Source: Natrinema mahii (GTDB lineage: Archaea > Halobacteriota > Halobacteria > Halobacteriales > Natrialbaceae). From it: a stretch of 64,000 nucleotides of DNA. Numbering within the stretch: position 1 is the first letter of the stretch; the number at the start of each line of letters is the position of its first letter. The stretch is from positions 1-64,000 of the forward strand of contig JHUT02000003.1 in the NCBI GenBank assembly GCA_000690595.2. Reading direction: 5' to 3'. Below, piece by piece: positions 46,299 to 56,980 of this stretch. The notes below the pieces were generated by a model. That model had not been told where the DNA came from. It saw nothing but the letters and a program-made list of their open reading frames with translations, and made no database searches. The translations under genes were made by a program, and so were the position numbers.

Positions 46299-47645
46299 CT
46301 ATAGCGCTTCCTTGTACGCCTCGAGCGTCTGCTCGACGTCGTCGTCGGTGTGGCCGTAGCTGACGAACTGACACTCGAACTGGTTCTGCGAGAGGAACAC
46401 GCCCTCGTCTTTCATCTGTCCCCAGAAGATGCGCCGCCAGCGCTCGGTCTCGGCGTTTTTCACGTCGGCGGCGTTTTTCGGACAGGAGTCGTAGCGCGGA
46501 CAGGTCGGGTCCTGTCGACAGCCGGCCGAACACTGCTCCTCGAGCGAGTCCGGACCGGGACCGTCTCGCGTGAAGATGACTTTGAACATGCTGTCGGTGC
46601 CGGTGACGGTGTAGCTCGGCGCCTGGTCCGCGAGGATGTCCGTCAGGCCGCTCCGAAGTCGGTCACCGAGCCCGTTGACGTGGTCGTAGACGTCGTTTTC
46701 CGCGGCGAATTGCAGGGTCTCGAGGCCGGCGGCCATCGTGACGGGGTGGCCGGAGAAGGTCCCGGCCTGGAAGACGTCGCCGGCGGGCGTGAAGTGCTCG
46801 ACGATTTCGGCGCGGCCGCCGATGGCACCGACGGGGAAGCCGCCGCCGATGATCTTGCCGAACGTGGTCAGATCGGGGGTGACGCCGAACTCGCTTTGGG
46901 CACAGCCCAGCCCGCCCACGCGGAAGCCGGTGATCACTTCGTCGAAGATCAGCAGGGAGCCGTGGTCGTCGGTGATCTCCCGGAGGAACTCGTGATACCC
47001 GTCTTCGGGGTAGACGATGCCGTAGTTCCCGAGGATGGGTTCTGTCAGCACCGCGGCGATGTCGTCGCCGTGTTCCTCGAAGACGTCTCGGACGGCGTCC
47101 TCGTCGTTGAACGGTACGGGGAGAGTGTGTTCGGCAAAGGACTGCGGGATGCCGGCCGAGGAGGGTTGGGGGTTCTCGGCGTCGCCCTCGACCAGCGTCG
47201 ATTCTTGGGCGCCGTGGTAGCCGCCCTGCATGACGACGATCTTGTTCCGGCCGGTGTAGCCCCGCGCGAGCCGCACCGCGGAGGTGGTCGCCTCGGTGCC
47301 CGAGTTGACAAAGCGGATCTTCTCGACGCTTGGCACGTGCCGGACGACGAACTCCGCGAGGTCGACCTCGATCTCGGTCGGGGTGCCGTACATCGGCCCC
47401 TCGCTGGCCTTCTGCTGGACGCTCGCTTGGACGGGGTCGGGCAGGTCGTGGCCCAAAAGCAGCGGCCCCAGTCCCATCACCCAGTCGATGTAGCGGTTGC
47501 CGTCGGCGTCGATGACGTGGCCGCCCTCGCCCTTCCGGACGAAGAACGGGTACGGTTCGATCGCCGCGCGAACTGCGGAGTTGACGCCGCCGGGCAGCAC
47601 CGACAGCGCCCGATCGTACAGGTCACGCGAGTTGTCGTCGCTCAT
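46299..47645 (-). CDS. hemL: Glutamate-1-semialdehyde 2,1-aminomutase
   Basis: The 448-residue PLP enzyme has GGVNSAVRA near the start, [10 protein letters not shown] and the PLP-lysine motif [14 protein letters not shown]. It forms 5-aminolevulinate in the C5 pathway. A cysteine-rich segment ([19 protein letters not shown]) sits near residues 377-395, unlike bacterial HemL. It may bind a metal or Fe-S cluster. The gene is separate from hemC-cobA-hemD but within 3 kb of hemC. Confidence 0.95.
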   Translation of the reverse strand: MSDDNSRDLYDRALSVLPGGVNSAVRAAIEPYPFFVRKGEGGHVIDADGNRYIDWVMGLGPLLLGHDLPDPVQASVQQKASEGPMYGTPTEIEVDLAEFVVRHVPSVEKIRFVNSGTEATTSAVRLARGYTGRNKIVVMQGGYHGAQESTLVEGDAENPQPSSAGIPQSFAEHTLPVPFNDEDAVRDVFEEHGDDIAAVLTEPILGNYGIVYPEDGYHEFLREITDDHGSLLIFDEVITGFRVGGLGCAQSEFGVTPDLTTFGKIIGGGFPVGAIGGRAEIVEHFTPAGDVFQAGTFSGHPVTMAAGLETLQFAAENDVYDHVNGLGDRLRSGLTDILADQAPSYTVTGTDSMFKVIFTRDGPGPDSLEEQCSAGCRQDPTCPRYDSCPKNAADVKNAETERWRRIFWGQMKDEGVFLSQNQFECQFVSYGHTDDDVEQTLEAYKEAL

Positions 47646-47787
47646 ATCTCGGCCTTGGCAACCCGACGGGAAAGTAGTACCGAGGTCGCCTCGAGGACGA
47701 CCCCGAACACCCGATTCGGACGGCTACTGTCCGCCGGTTTCGGCGCAATCGCGCCCCGTCCATCCGCCGCCGGGACGACGGCCCGTC

Positions 47788-48375
47788 TCAGTAGTCGCCG
47801 GCCTTCCGCTCGGACTGGCGCTGCCGGATCGTGTTCGCGACGCCGTCGTAGTTCGGCACGCCCGAGAGTACCAGCGCGTTCGTTCGGCTGAACCCCTGCG
47901 TGAATCCCTGTGGGATCACCGCGTGCGAGACGGCGATCGTGCCGAATCCCCGGCCGCGGCTGAAGGCGGTCGTACTCGTCTGTAGCCCGCGGATGTCCTC
48001 CATCCACGTCTCGGTGGTCTTCCTGGCGGTGAATCCCGCGATCACGACGATCCGCCGATCGGTGACGAGATAGCGGACCCGGTTCCGTCGGTACCAGATG
48101 TAGCCCCCGATCACGAGCCCCGTGACGAATCCGAGCAACGCCGCCGCTGTACTCCCGACTGCGAGGCCGATCACCCCGACCAAGCCGGCCAGTCCGCCGA
48201 CGACGGCGTGGCCGATCCAGTTCCACCACGTCGGCTGTGCGTCGACGAGGACCTCCTCGCCCTCGAGGGGCGAGAGCGCGCCCGTCGATTCGGTTCGATC
48301 CGAGCTGTCCGGATCGCGACCGACCGCTTCGGTTTCGTCGTACGCTACGTCCGACCCGTCGCGTTGCTGACTCAT
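47788..48375 (-). CDS. Membrane protein with bacterial PH (bPH) domain
   Basis: The 195-residue protein has an acidic N-terminus with a LSPLEGEEVLVDAQPTWWN segment, two or three hydrophobic helices (70-115) and a PH-like beta domain (RYLVTDRRIVVIAGFTARKT, then WMEDIRGLQTS). The pattern DRRI...TARKT with MEDI is typical of bPH domains. Function is unknown; the membrane location is clear. Confidence 0.82.
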   Translation of the reverse strand: MSQQRDGSDVAYDETEAVGRDPDSSDRTESTGALSPLEGEEVLVDAQPTWWNWIGHAVVGGLAGLVGVIGLAVGSTAAALLGFVTGLVIGGYIWYRRNRVRYLVTDRRIVVIAGFTARKTTETWMEDIRGLQTSTTAFSRGRGFGTIAVSHAVIPQGFTQGFSRTNALVLSGVPNYDGVANTIRQRQSERKAGDY

Positions 48376-48502
48376 TCACGCTCCGTCTCGTCGGCAGCTA
48401 AATGAGTGTACTGGTCGGTTCGCTCGAGGCGTCACGCGGGCGCTCGAGCGACACGCGAGGGAGGGAAAACGCAGGGTCAGTAAAAGGGAGGTGTGGCCGC
48501 GA

Positions 48503-50161
48503 TCAGACCGCGTCCCGTCCGGTCTTGCCGGTCCGGATCTGGGTCGCGCCCTCGACGGGCATGACGAAGATCTTGCCGTCGCCGGGTTCGCCGGTTTCGG
48601 CGCCCTCGCGGATGGCGTCGACGACCTCCCCGGCGGGGATGTCGGCGACGACGCACTCGATCTTGACCTTCTGGTGGAGATCGACCGTGTACTCCTCGCC
48701 GCGCCACTGGCCCTTCTTCGCGGGCTGGGAGCCGCGGCCGGAGACGTTGGTGACCGTCAGCGACGGCGCGCCGGCTTCGGCCAGCGACTGCTTGATCGCT
48801 CCGAGGCGGTCGGGACGAACGATCGCGGTGACCATCTTGATCTCGCCGTCGTTGGGTTCGCCCCCGTCGGCGCGGATGATCTCGTCGTCGTCGGAGTAGC
48901 CCCCGTCGGTGGCGACGTCGGGCTGGCCGAACTCGGGGTAGGTGTCGACGCCGTGTTCGGAGACGTCGAGCCCGTCGCGTTCGTGTTCCGGCGAGACGCG
49001 GGCCTGGCCGGCCGCCTTGAACGCGTACCAGATGACGGCGGTCGCGGCAACCGTCCAGACGCTGATGACGGCGACCCCGAGGACCTGTGCGACGAAGGCG
49101 TTCGCGATGCTATCGACGACGCCCGGGGCGGCGACGAAGGGGAACAGCACCGTCCCGAGGATCCCGGCGGAACCGTGGACGGGGAACACCGCACAGACGT
49201 CGTCGATCTTCAGGTACTGCTCGACGAACTCGAAGACGACCGGGAGCTGTGCGCCGGCGAGGCCGCCGACGACGAACGCGCCCCACCACGCGGTGGTGTC
49301 GGGAATCGCGGTGATCGCGGCCAGGCCGGCCAGGAGACCGTTGGCGACGTACAGCGTGTCGACTTTGCCGGTCTTGAGCCACGCGACGAGGCCGGCCCCC
49401 ATCGCACCGCAGGCCATCGCGATCGTCGTCGTCAGCGCGACGCGACCGAGCTGATCACCGAGGAACGCGCCTTCGCCGATGATCGCCGACGTGCCGACGT
49501 TGAATCCGTACCAGCCGAAGGCGAGGACCAGCGTCCCGAGTACGGCGAAGGTCAGCGAGTGCCCGGGAATGACGTTCGCGCTCCCGTCGCTGTTGTATCG
49601 ATCCATGCGCGGCCCCAGCACCCACGCAGCGGTGAGGCCGGCGACACCGCCCATCCCGTGGACGATCGTCCCGCCCGCGAAGTCGTGGAACAGGACGCCG
49701 CTGTACGCGAGGTGTTCGCCGGCCCACGTGAGGCCGGTGACGACCGGGTAGATGACCGCCGCCAGCAGGAAGGTGTAGCTGACGTACGCGCGGAGTTTCG
49801 CACGACCGGCGACGGCACCCGAAACGATCGTCGCCGCGGTCATCGCGAAGACTGCACCGTACAGCCAGTCCAGCCAGCCCGCGGCATCGCCTTGGAAGGC
49901 GGGCGCGAAGCCGTCACCGGCGACGACGCCCTCGACGCCCACGCCGATGAGGAAAAACACCGTCACGCCGACGCTCCAGGTCAACAGGTTCTTCGTCAGC
50001 TGGTTGGCGACGTTCTTCGAGCGCACCTGCCCCGCCTCGAGCATGGCGAAACCGGCGTGCATGAAGAAGATCAGGAACGTGGCGACCAGGATCCACATGT
50101 AGTTGATCGAGTCGATCAACATCTCGACCTCGGCCTCGCTCTGCAGGAGCGTCGGCTCCAT
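48503..50161 (-). CDS. amt: Ammonium transporter fused to a PII signalling domain
   Basis: The 552-residue protein has an Amt channel (about 1-395) with 11 helices and conserved motifs ([41 protein letters not shown]). A linker leads to a complete PII domain (440-552) with [17 protein letters not shown], a T-loop [12 protein letters not shown] and the C-terminal [14 protein letters not shown] normally blocks Amt as a separate protein; here it is covalently attached. The T-loop tyrosine that other PII proteins use for uridylylation (YRGAEY) is Trp. The ATG at 50161 overlaps an upstream leader ORF. Confidence 0.92.
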   Translation of the reverse strand: MEPTLLQSEAEVEMLIDSINYMWILVATFLIFFMHAGFAMLEAGQVRSKNVANQLTKNLLTWSVGVTVFFLIGVGVEGVVAGDGFAPAFQGDAAGWLDWLYGAVFAMTAATIVSGAVAGRAKLRAYVSYTFLLAAVIYPVVTGLTWAGEHLAYSGVLFHDFAGGTIVHGMGGVAGLTAAWVLGPRMDRYNSDGSANVIPGHSLTFAVLGTLVLAFGWYGFNVGTSAIIGEGAFLGDQLGRVALTTTIAMACGAMGAGLVAWLKTGKVDTLYVANGLLAGLAAITAIPDTTAWWGAFVVGGLAGAQLPVVFEFVEQYLKIDDVCAVFPVHGSAGILGTVLFPFVAAPGVVDSIANAFVAQVLGVAVISVWTVAATAVIWYAFKAAGQARVSPEHERDGLDVSEHGVDTYPEFGQPDVATDGGYSDDDEIIRADGGEPNDGEIKMVTAIVRPDRLGAIKQSLAEAGAPSLTVTNVSGRGSQPAKKGQWRGEEYTVDLHQKVKIECVVADIPAGEVVDAIREGAETGEPGDGKIFVMPVEGATQIRTGKTGRDAV

Positions 50162-50241
50162 CAGACGCCCACCTCCGTTTTCCACGCATCGTTGCGTCCA
50201 TCGACCAAACAATCGTCCGTTTCCAATGCAATCACGTCCAT
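50161..50241 (-). CDS. Possible 26-residue leader peptide overlapping amt
   Basis: The ATG at 50239-50241 opens a frame ([20 protein letters not shown]...) that ends with TGA at 50161-50163. It shares one A with the amt start (TGATG). A GGAGGTG lies inside its last codons and serves as ribosome site for amt. The exact overlap suggests translational coupling. Whether the peptide itself matters is unknown. Confidence 0.4.
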   Translation of the reverse strand: MDVIALETDDCLVDGRNDAWKTEVGV

Positions 50242-50653
50242 GTTTGACCTCTTAATCACGTTTGAGTTCGTTGCACTTGCATCATTTAAGGGTTAGCGTT
50301 GACAAATGGACAAAATAGGGGGTGTAATAGGATCATCCGTTCAAAGCTAAAGCAGATTTAATGTATATAAGGGTATCAGAAATCACGTCCTTTTCGACCG
50401 ACGGTTATATTTTGTCTGTTTGTAAACCCGGGACACGCGGTAAATCCGCTCGCTGTCACGAGAATTACCGATTATCGACGCCTGAACGGGGCGTATGAGT
50501 GCGACTACGCTCGCGCGCGGCAGATATTGCCACACCGGCCCGCGAGTCGGATCCGATATTGACGTTCGTCTAATCGAGCGTCCCGCGGTGGAGAAAGTGG
50601 TCGATTCGTTCGCCCGACACCGTCCTGAACGCGTGCCCAGCGGCGCGGCCGAG
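50242..50653. other. Regulatory/intergenic region upstream of amt
   Basis: About 410 bp between hemB and amt hold no gene. AT-rich stretches occur at 50280-50300 (minus-strand TATA-like cttaaatga, about 45 nt before the leader ATG) and at 50350-50420. This space is generous for a nitrogen-controlled gene and may contain operators that I cannot name. Confidence 0.45.
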
Positions 50654-51664
50654 CTACAGCTGCTTCGCGACGTCCTCGGCGAAGTAGGTCAGAATCAGGT
50701 CCGCGCCGGCCCGCTTGATCGAGAGCAGCGACTCCGTCGCGACCGCCTCGAGGTCGAGCCAGCCCTTCTCGGCGGCCGCATGTAGCATGGCGTACTCGCC
50801 GGAGACGTTGTAGGCGGCGACGGGGTGGTCGAACTCCCGGCGGACGGCGCTGATGATGTCGAGGTACGCCAGCGCGGGTTTGACCATCATCACGTCCGCG
50901 CCCTGTTCGGCGTCCAGTCGGACCTCCCGCATGGCCTCCCGCGAGTTTGCGGGGTCCATCTGGTAGTGCCGGCGGTTCCCGAAGGCGGGCGCGCCGTCGG
51001 CGGCGTCCCGGAACGGCCCGTAGAAGGCGCTCTCGTACTTGGCCGCGTAGCTCATGATCGGGACGTGCTCGAACCCCTCGCGGTCGAGCGCCGACCGGAT
51101 GGCACCGACCATCCCGTCCATCATCCCGCTGGGCGCGACCATGTCCGCGCCCGCCCGGGCGTGGGAGGTCGCAATCTTCTCGAGGGCCGCGAGCGTCGCG
51201 TCGTTGTCGACGGTCATCGTCGGCTCGCAGGCCGGCCCCGATTCGACGGCATCCTCGCCGCGGAGTTCCTCCTCGAGCGGGCCGCAGTGGCCGTGGTCGG
51301 TGTACTCGCAGAGACAGACGTCCGTGATGACGTAGGCGTCGGTCTCGCTCGTGATCCGGCCCAATGCCTCCTGGACGACGCCGTCCTCGGCCCAGGCGCG
51401 GGTCCCCTCGGGGTCTTTCGATTCCGGGATCCCGAACAGCATGACGGCCTCGACGCCCGTCTCGAGGACTTCCTCGGCGCGGGCGACCGACTCCGCGATC
51501 GGGACCCGCTCGTGGCCGGGCATCGACTCGATCGGCCGGCGCTCGTCGGTCGTCGCGTCGACGAACACCGGCGCGATCAGGTCCGAGGGCTCGAGGCTCG
51601 TCTCGCTGACGAGCCCGCGAACCCGGTCCTGTCGGAGCCGCCGGGGGCGATGGGTGAGGTCCAT
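50654..51664 (-). CDS. hemB: Delta-aminolevulinic acid dehydratase (porphobilinogen synthase)
   Basis: The 336-residue enzyme has HRPRRLRQDRVRGL at the N-terminus and the cysteine-rich zinc site DVCLCEYTDHGHCG. Both active-site lysines are present, in MSYAAKYESAFYGPF and in DVMMVKPALAYLDI. It condenses two 5-aminolevulinates to porphobilinogen. The three-cysteine site marks a zinc-dependent form. The ATG at 51664 is used; a longer frame is noise antisense to the aldehyde dehydrogenase. Confidence 0.96.
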   Translation of the reverse strand: MDLTHRPRRLRQDRVRGLVSETSLEPSDLIAPVFVDATTDERRPIESMPGHERVPIAESVARAEEVLETGVEAVMLFGIPESKDPEGTRAWAEDGVVQEALGRITSETDAYVITDVCLCEYTDHGHCGPLEEELRGEDAVESGPACEPTMTVDNDATLAALEKIATSHARAGADMVAPSGMMDGMVGAIRSALDREGFEHVPIMSYAAKYESAFYGPFRDAADGAPAFGNRRHYQMDPANSREAMREVRLDAEQGADVMMVKPALAYLDIISAVRREFDHPVAAYNVSGEYAMLHAAAEKGWLDLEAVATESLLSIKRAGADLILTYFAEDVAKQL

Positions 51665-51716
51665 ACCCGTGTATTCGAGGGGAGCCGCAAAAGCGCCTCG
51701 TTCCCGGACTCGGTCG

Positions 51717-53336
51717 TCAGAAGCCCGCGTCCCGGAGTCGTCGCCTGATGCTTGCGACCGTCGGGAGCCGCCGTTGCAGGCGCGCCAGCGCGAACATCCC
51801 GCGAGCGTACCACGCGGTCGGCACCCCTGGCGGGACGTCGAGCGGCCCGGCCCGGGAGGTGGCGATCGTCCGGGACTCGAGGTAGCGCTCGACCCCCTCG
51901 GGGCCGTGGCGGCGGCCGAGTCCGGAGTCGCCGACGCCGCCCATCGGCGCGTCGACGGCCGCCCAGCCGGAGACGTAGGCGTCGTTGACGCAGACGGTAC
52001 CGCAGTCGATCTCGCGGGCGACGGCGACGCCGCGCTCGCGGTCGCCGGTCCAGACGCTCGCATTCAGTCCGTACTCGGAGTCGTTGGCCCGCTCGATCGC
52101 GGTCGCGACGTCCGGGACCGATTCGACCGACACGACCGGGCCGAACGTCTCCTCGCAGGCGGCCGTCGCCTCGGGCTCGAGGTCCGTCAGGATCGTCGGT
52201 TCGTAACAGAACGGCCCCACGTCGGGTCGGCGTTCGCCGCCCGTGAGTACCGTTGCGCCCCGCTCGCGCGCGTCCTCGACGTGGTCCTCGACGCGCGCTA
52301 CCTGGTCGCCGTCGATCAGCGAGCCCACGTCGTCCTCGAAGTCGAAGCCGGTTCCGAGGGTCAGGTCCCGCGTCGCCGCGACGAATGCCTCGACGAACTC
52401 GTCGCGGATCGAGTCGGCGACGTAGACCCGCTCGGCCGCGAGACACAGCTGGCCGGCGTTCGTGAAACAGGCCTGGACCGCGCCGCGGGCGGCCGTCTCG
52501 ATATCGGCGTCGTCGAGGACTATCAGGGGGTTTTTGCCGCCGAGCTCGAGCGAGCAGCCGATCAGATTGCGGCCCGCCTGTTCGGCGACGAGTCGGCCCG
52601 TCTCGGTACTCCCGGTAAAGGTGACGTAGTCGACACGGTCGATCAGCGCCGGGCCGACGGTCGCGCCGCGGCCGGTGACGATCTCGAAACAGCCCGCCGG
52701 CAGCCCGGCTCGCTCGAGCAGGTCCGCCAGTGCCAGCGCGGTGTACGGCGTCTTCTCGTCGGGTTTGAGGACGACGCTATTGCCCGCGACGAGCGCGGGG
52801 AGGACGTCGGTCAGCGAGAGGGTAAGCGGGTAGTTCCACGGCGAGATCGCGCCGACGACGCCGACCGGCTCGTAGGTCACCCGGGCGGTCGTCGCCGGCG
52901 GGAGCGCACCGCGTCGGCGCTCCTCGCGGACCGCCGCGTCCCCGCGATCGGCGTAGTACGAACACGTCAGCGCCACGTCGACGACTTCCTCTATGGCGTG
53001 GCGGCGGGATTTGCCCGTCTCGAGTTGCAGGATATCGAGCAGTTCCGACCGGTGGTTCAGGACGAGGTCGCCGAACCGCTCGATGACCTCGCGGCGCTCG
53101 TCGATCGACGTTTCGGCCCACGACGACTGGGCCGATCGCGCCCGCTCGACGGCCCGCTCGACGTCGGCGTCGGCACAGTCCGGAATTTCTCCGATCGCGG
53201 TGTCCGTCGCCGGCGCTCGCACCGCGATCGTCTCGCTGCCGTCGGCGTCGACCCGATCGGCCAGCGCCGCGAGTCGGCTCGCGGAGACGCTCGTCGCCGC
53301 GAGGATATTCGTTCGGGAGTCGGTCTCGAGTGCCAT
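51717..53336 (-). CDS. Aldehyde dehydrogenase (NAD(P)-dependent)
   Basis: The 539-residue enzyme has the classical motifs: GAISPWNYPLTL, VLKPDEKTPYTAL, FTGSTETGR, LELGGKNPLIVLDDAD with the general-base Glu, and NAGQLCLAAERV with the catalytic Cys. The best fit is the succinate-semialdehyde type, but specificity is not certain. A C-terminal extension of about 40 residues (ARLQRRLPTV...) is unusual. The ATG at 53336 is selected because the codons upstream are not family-like. Confidence 0.92.
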   Translation of the reverse strand: MALETDSRTNILAATSVSASRLAALADRVDADGSETIAVRAPATDTAIGEIPDCADADVERAVERARSAQSSWAETSIDERREVIERFGDLVLNHRSELLDILQLETGKSRRHAIEEVVDVALTCSYYADRGDAAVREERRRGALPPATTARVTYEPVGVVGAISPWNYPLTLSLTDVLPALVAGNSVVLKPDEKTPYTALALADLLERAGLPAGCFEIVTGRGATVGPALIDRVDYVTFTGSTETGRLVAEQAGRNLIGCSLELGGKNPLIVLDDADIETAARGAVQACFTNAGQLCLAAERVYVADSIRDEFVEAFVAATRDLTLGTGFDFEDDVGSLIDGDQVARVEDHVEDARERGATVLTGGERRPDVGPFCYEPTILTDLEPEATAACEETFGPVVSVESVPDVATAIERANDSEYGLNASVWTGDRERGVAVAREIDCGTVCVNDAYVSGWAAVDAPMGGVGDSGLGRRHGPEGVERYLESRTIATSRAGPLDVPPGVPTAWYARGMFALARLQRRLPTVASIRRRLRDAGF

Positions 53337-54005
<669 letters not shown>

Positions 54006-54170
54006 TTACTCGGCGCGGTCGACGTCGACCTTCTCTTTGAGGCTCTCGAGCCCGTCGGCTTCGGCGAGTTCCTGAAGGCGCTCGCGGAAGTGTTCCTCGC
54101 AGAGGCCGACTTTGAGTCCGTCGGACTCGGCTGCGAAGGCGGCCTCCCGGTCGCAGTAGTGGCAGTTCAT
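54006..54170 (-). CDS. Small zinc-finger protein (DUF6757-like)
   Basis: The 54-residue protein begins NCHYCDREAAFAAES and continues with VGLCEEHFRERL, a CxxC...CxxH zinc site, then a charged helix. It matches a small haloarchaeal zinc-protein family (DUF6757, from memory). A much longer frame exists upstream but is antisense noise. It is convergent with the ferredoxin, and the stops abut. Confidence 0.75.
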   Translation of the reverse strand: MNCHYCDREAAFAAESDGLKVGLCEEHFRERLQELAEADGLESLKEKVDVDRAE

Positions 54171-54226
54171 ACCAGTCCGTTGGGACCACGACGCATTGAA
54201 CCCTCCGCTCGCGGCCAGCATTTGGG

Positions 54227-55006
54227 TCAGTCGGCTGGTAGCTCGAGTCGATCGAACGCCCGTCGCGAGAGGCCCGCGACGCCGAGTCGCTCGTCGTGGG
54301 CGTCGCTGCCGCCGGTGGCCAACAGGTCGTGGCGGTCGATCGCCCGCTCGACGGGGTCGCGGTCGACCTCGCGGCCGTACGGGTACCGCAACTCGACGGC
54401 GTCGAGATCGGCCGCCAGCGCGAGCGCGCTCTCGGGGTCGCGATACCGCAACGGGTGCGCGAGCGAGACGAGTCGACACGAGTCGGCCAGCGCCGCCCGC
54501 CCGCGCTCGAACGACGGCACGTCCCGGGGCACGTAACACGGACAATCCGAGCCGATGAGGTGATCGAACGCGCCCTGATAGTCGTACGCGGCCTCGGGAT
54601 GAGCCTCGATCGCCCGCGCGATGTGGGGGCGTCCGAACCCGCCGTCGACCGTCACGTCCAGATCGAGTCCCAGCCGGGACTCCACGCAGTCGACGATCGC
54701 CTGGCCGCGCTCGATGCGGTTCTCCTGAATCGTCTCGAGAATGGCCTCGAGGTCGCCGCTCGGCTCGAGGCCGTAGCCCAGCAGGTCGAGCCGCTGACCG
54801 CCCGGGGTCTCGACGCGAAGCTCGATCCCGTGAACGAGCGTCACACCGTCGCGTTCGACGACCGGGCCGTCGAACGGCTGAACTCGGTCGTGGTCGGTCA
54901 CCGCGACCACCTCGACGCCGCCGCGGCGCGCGGCCTCGGGTACCGCCTCGAGGTCGAGGCTCCCGTCCGACCGCGTCGTGTGAACGTGTAAGTCCGCGTA
55001 GGGCAT
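54227..55006 (-). CDS. PHP-domain phosphoesterase (TrpH-like)
   Basis: The 259-residue protein has the PHP pattern ADLHVHTTRSDGSLDLE, AVTDHDRVQPF, GIELRVE, SLAHPLRYRD and GGSDAHDE, giving the metal-binding His/Asp set of the TrpH/RNase AM type. Bacterial relatives trim 5-prime ends of short RNAs or hydrolyse nucleotide phosphates; the substrate here is not shown. The insertion domain (about 85-165) with GFGRPHIARAI is typical. Confidence 0.9.
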   Translation of the reverse strand: MPYADLHVHTTRSDGSLDLEAVPEAARRGGVEVVAVTDHDRVQPFDGPVVERDGVTLVHGIELRVETPGGQRLDLLGYGLEPSGDLEAILETIQENRIERGQAIVDCVESRLGLDLDVTVDGGFGRPHIARAIEAHPEAAYDYQGAFDHLIGSDCPCYVPRDVPSFERGRAALADSCRLVSLAHPLRYRDPESALALAADLDAVELRYPYGREVDRDPVERAIDRHDLLATGGSDAHDERLGVAGLSRRAFDRLELPAD

Positions 55007-55165
55007 ACGGTATCCGAACCGGGCCGTTCCTAAAGGCGTTTCTCCGCGCCCGCGTTCGGTTTTCGAAAATCTCTAGGGGTCTACTAGGTGTTCTAGGACT
55101 ACAGTGCGACTAGGAAACATAGATGGACAATGTTTATAATCATTGTTCACGGAGGACTGGGTGTA

Positions 55166-55453
55166 ATGCTGCTCAATGGCACCGGCGACGTCATCGACGA
55201 CCACGAGTACCCCGCCACGACCGAGGAACTGATCGAGGAGTACGGGGACCGCACGCTCGAACTCCCCAACGGGACCGAGACGGTCGGCGATGTACTCGCC
55301 CGCCTCGAGTCCGAAACCTTCGAAAACTCGGAGGATGCACGCTTTGCCGTCTACTCCGCGGTCAGCGACAAGGCCGTCGGCCGCGTCGGGTACAGCGACC
55401 GCGACCCGACGCCGGTCGGCAGCCCGTACGCGCCCGACGCCGTTTCCTTCTAG
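55166..55453 (+). CDS. DUF5789-like small haloarchaeal protein
   Basis: The 95-residue acidic protein begins LLNGTGDVIDDHEYPATTEELIEEYG. It is the haloarchaeal family with a winged-helix-like pattern (TVGDVLARLESETFENSEDA) and AVSDKAVGRVGYSDRDP at the end. Function is unknown. GGAGG lies 10 nt before the ATG, and a TATA-like tttata (55133-55138) precedes it. Confidence 0.75.
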   Translation: MLLNGTGDVIDDHEYPATTEELIEEYGDRTLELPNGTETVGDVLARLESETFENSEDARFAVYSAVSDKAVGRVGYSDRDPTPVGSPYAPDAVSF

Positions 55454-55666
55454 CGAACTTTTTCCGCCTCGGGTTCGCTCGCGCTGCTCGCTCACCACTC
55501 GGCGCAAAAACTTCGATGAAAAAGGGCCGAGCGCTCACTTCGCTCACGGGTCGTGCCTCCCCGTTCGCTTTTCCGAGGGCTTCGCTTCGCTCAGCCCTCG
55601 CACCGCTCGCGCTCGGTACAACTGCTTGTACTCACCGCATGCGGAGAATCCGCTGTTAGCATCCGC

Positions 55667-55819
55667 GAGCGAACGGAAGGAGGAGTGTCTTCGTGAGCGA
55701 CGCGAACGAAGGCTCGGAAGTCGCAGCCTGCGAGCGATAGCGAGCAGGAACGTCTTCCGGTGCTTTTATACTAAATTTTGCCGAGGGCCGCCGAAGGCGG
55801 CCCGCAGGGTAAAATTTAG
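55667..55819. repeat. 153-bp dispersed repeat, copy B
   Basis: It is in inverted orientation to 26610-26762, with only two mismatches in 153 bp. Read on the minus strand it starts within the stop codon of the alcohol dehydrogenase (aacTAAatttt), so the gene ends inside the repeat. The hairpin arms (ctaaatttt...caaaatttag) and the GC stem are retained. Confidence 0.9.
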
Positions 55820-56880
55820 TTGAATGTGTCGATGACCGGGATGCCTTCGGTCTCGAAGTCGGTCATCGACTCGAGTTTGTCGCTGACGTCCTCGAGGCCG
55901 ATCGTCTCGGAGACGACGTTTTCGGGCTCGAGTTTGCCGGTCGAGACCATGCGGAAGATTTCGTCGTAGCGGGTCGGTGGCATCCCGAGCGAGCCGATGA
56001 ACTCGATCTCCTGCATGACCATCGCGTCGGACGGGAGGGGGATTACGCCCTGTTCGTCCTGGGTCGTAAGACCGACCTGGATGTGCTGCCCACGGGCGTC
56101 GAGACTCGAGACGGAGTTCTGGCTGGTCGTCGCGATGCCGAGCGCGTCCATCGAGACGTGCGCGCCGCCGTTCGTAATCGACTGGACTTCGCCGGGGACG
56201 TCCTCGGTGTCCTCCGCGTTGATCGTCTCGACCGCGCCGAGGGACTTCGCTTTCTCGAGTTTCTCGTCTTTGAGATCGACGGCGACGACGTTCGCACCGA
56301 GCGCGTCGGCGATGTGGACCGCCGAGAGGCCGACGCCGCCGCAGCCGTGGACCGAGACCCAGTCGCCCGCGTCGACGTCCGCGCGGTGGGCCAGCGCGTG
56401 GAACGAGGTCATGAACCGACAGCCGAGGCCGGCCATATCGACGGACGAGACGCCGTCGGGGAGCGTCACGAGGTTGTGGTCGGCGACGGGGACGTGGACC
56501 TGTTCGGCGAACGCGCCCTGCGCTTGCTCGACGAACCCGAGCGGCATCACGTTCTCGCAGATATTGGAGTGACCGCGCTGACACCGCGGACAGGTCCCGT
56601 CGCCGAGGTTGAACGGGACGGCGACGTGGTCGCCCTCCGCGACGGTCTCGACGTCATCACCGACGGCGACGACGTGACCGGCCGGCTCGTGGCCGAGGAT
56701 CTGGCCGGGCTGGGTCTCGAGGCCGAGCCACCCCCAATCACCCTGCCAGCCGTGCCAGTCGCTCCGGCAGACGCCGCACGCTTCGAGTTCGACGACGGCT
56801 CCGTCCGGGGCCGGCTCGGGCGCGTCGACGTCTTCGATCGACAGCGGTTCGCCGTGTTCTTCGAGGACTGCTGCACGCAT
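55816..56880 (-). CDS. Zinc-dependent alcohol dehydrogenase
   Basis: The 354-residue medium-chain dehydrogenase has the catalytic zinc Cys in ACGVCRSDWHGW, GHEPAGHVVAVG, the structural zinc cysteines in CPRCQRGHSNIC and the Rossmann motif GCGGVGLSAV. It oxidises alcohols with NAD(P). The C-terminus ends in VIDTFN inside a 153-bp repeat, so the stop codon comes from repeat sequence; the last residues may differ from relatives. Confidence 0.93.
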   Translation of the reverse strand: MRAAVLEEHGEPLSIEDVDAPEPAPDGAVVELEACGVCRSDWHGWQGDWGWLGLETQPGQILGHEPAGHVVAVGDDVETVAEGDHVAVPFNLGDGTCPRCQRGHSNICENVMPLGFVEQAQGAFAEQVHVPVADHNLVTLPDGVSSVDMAGLGCRFMTSFHALAHRADVDAGDWVSVHGCGGVGLSAVHIADALGANVVAVDLKDEKLEKAKSLGAVETINAEDTEDVPGEVQSITNGGAHVSMDALGIATTSQNSVSSLDARGQHIQVGLTTQDEQGVIPLPSDAMVMQEIEFIGSLGMPPTRYDEIFRMVSTGKLEPENVVSETIGLEDVSDKLESMTDFETEGIPVIDTFN

Positions 56881-56980
56881 GTCTATGGCTATCGTTGGCA
56901 GTGGACAAATACACCTACCCTCATCTCAGAACCTGACAATTCACGCGTCCGAACGGTCGGTGATCCCGCTCGAGTCCCGC

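Noticed and set aside
48491-50296. 601-codon frame antisense to the amt-PII gene
   Set aside because: No motif, and the opposite strand shows clear Amt and PII signatures.
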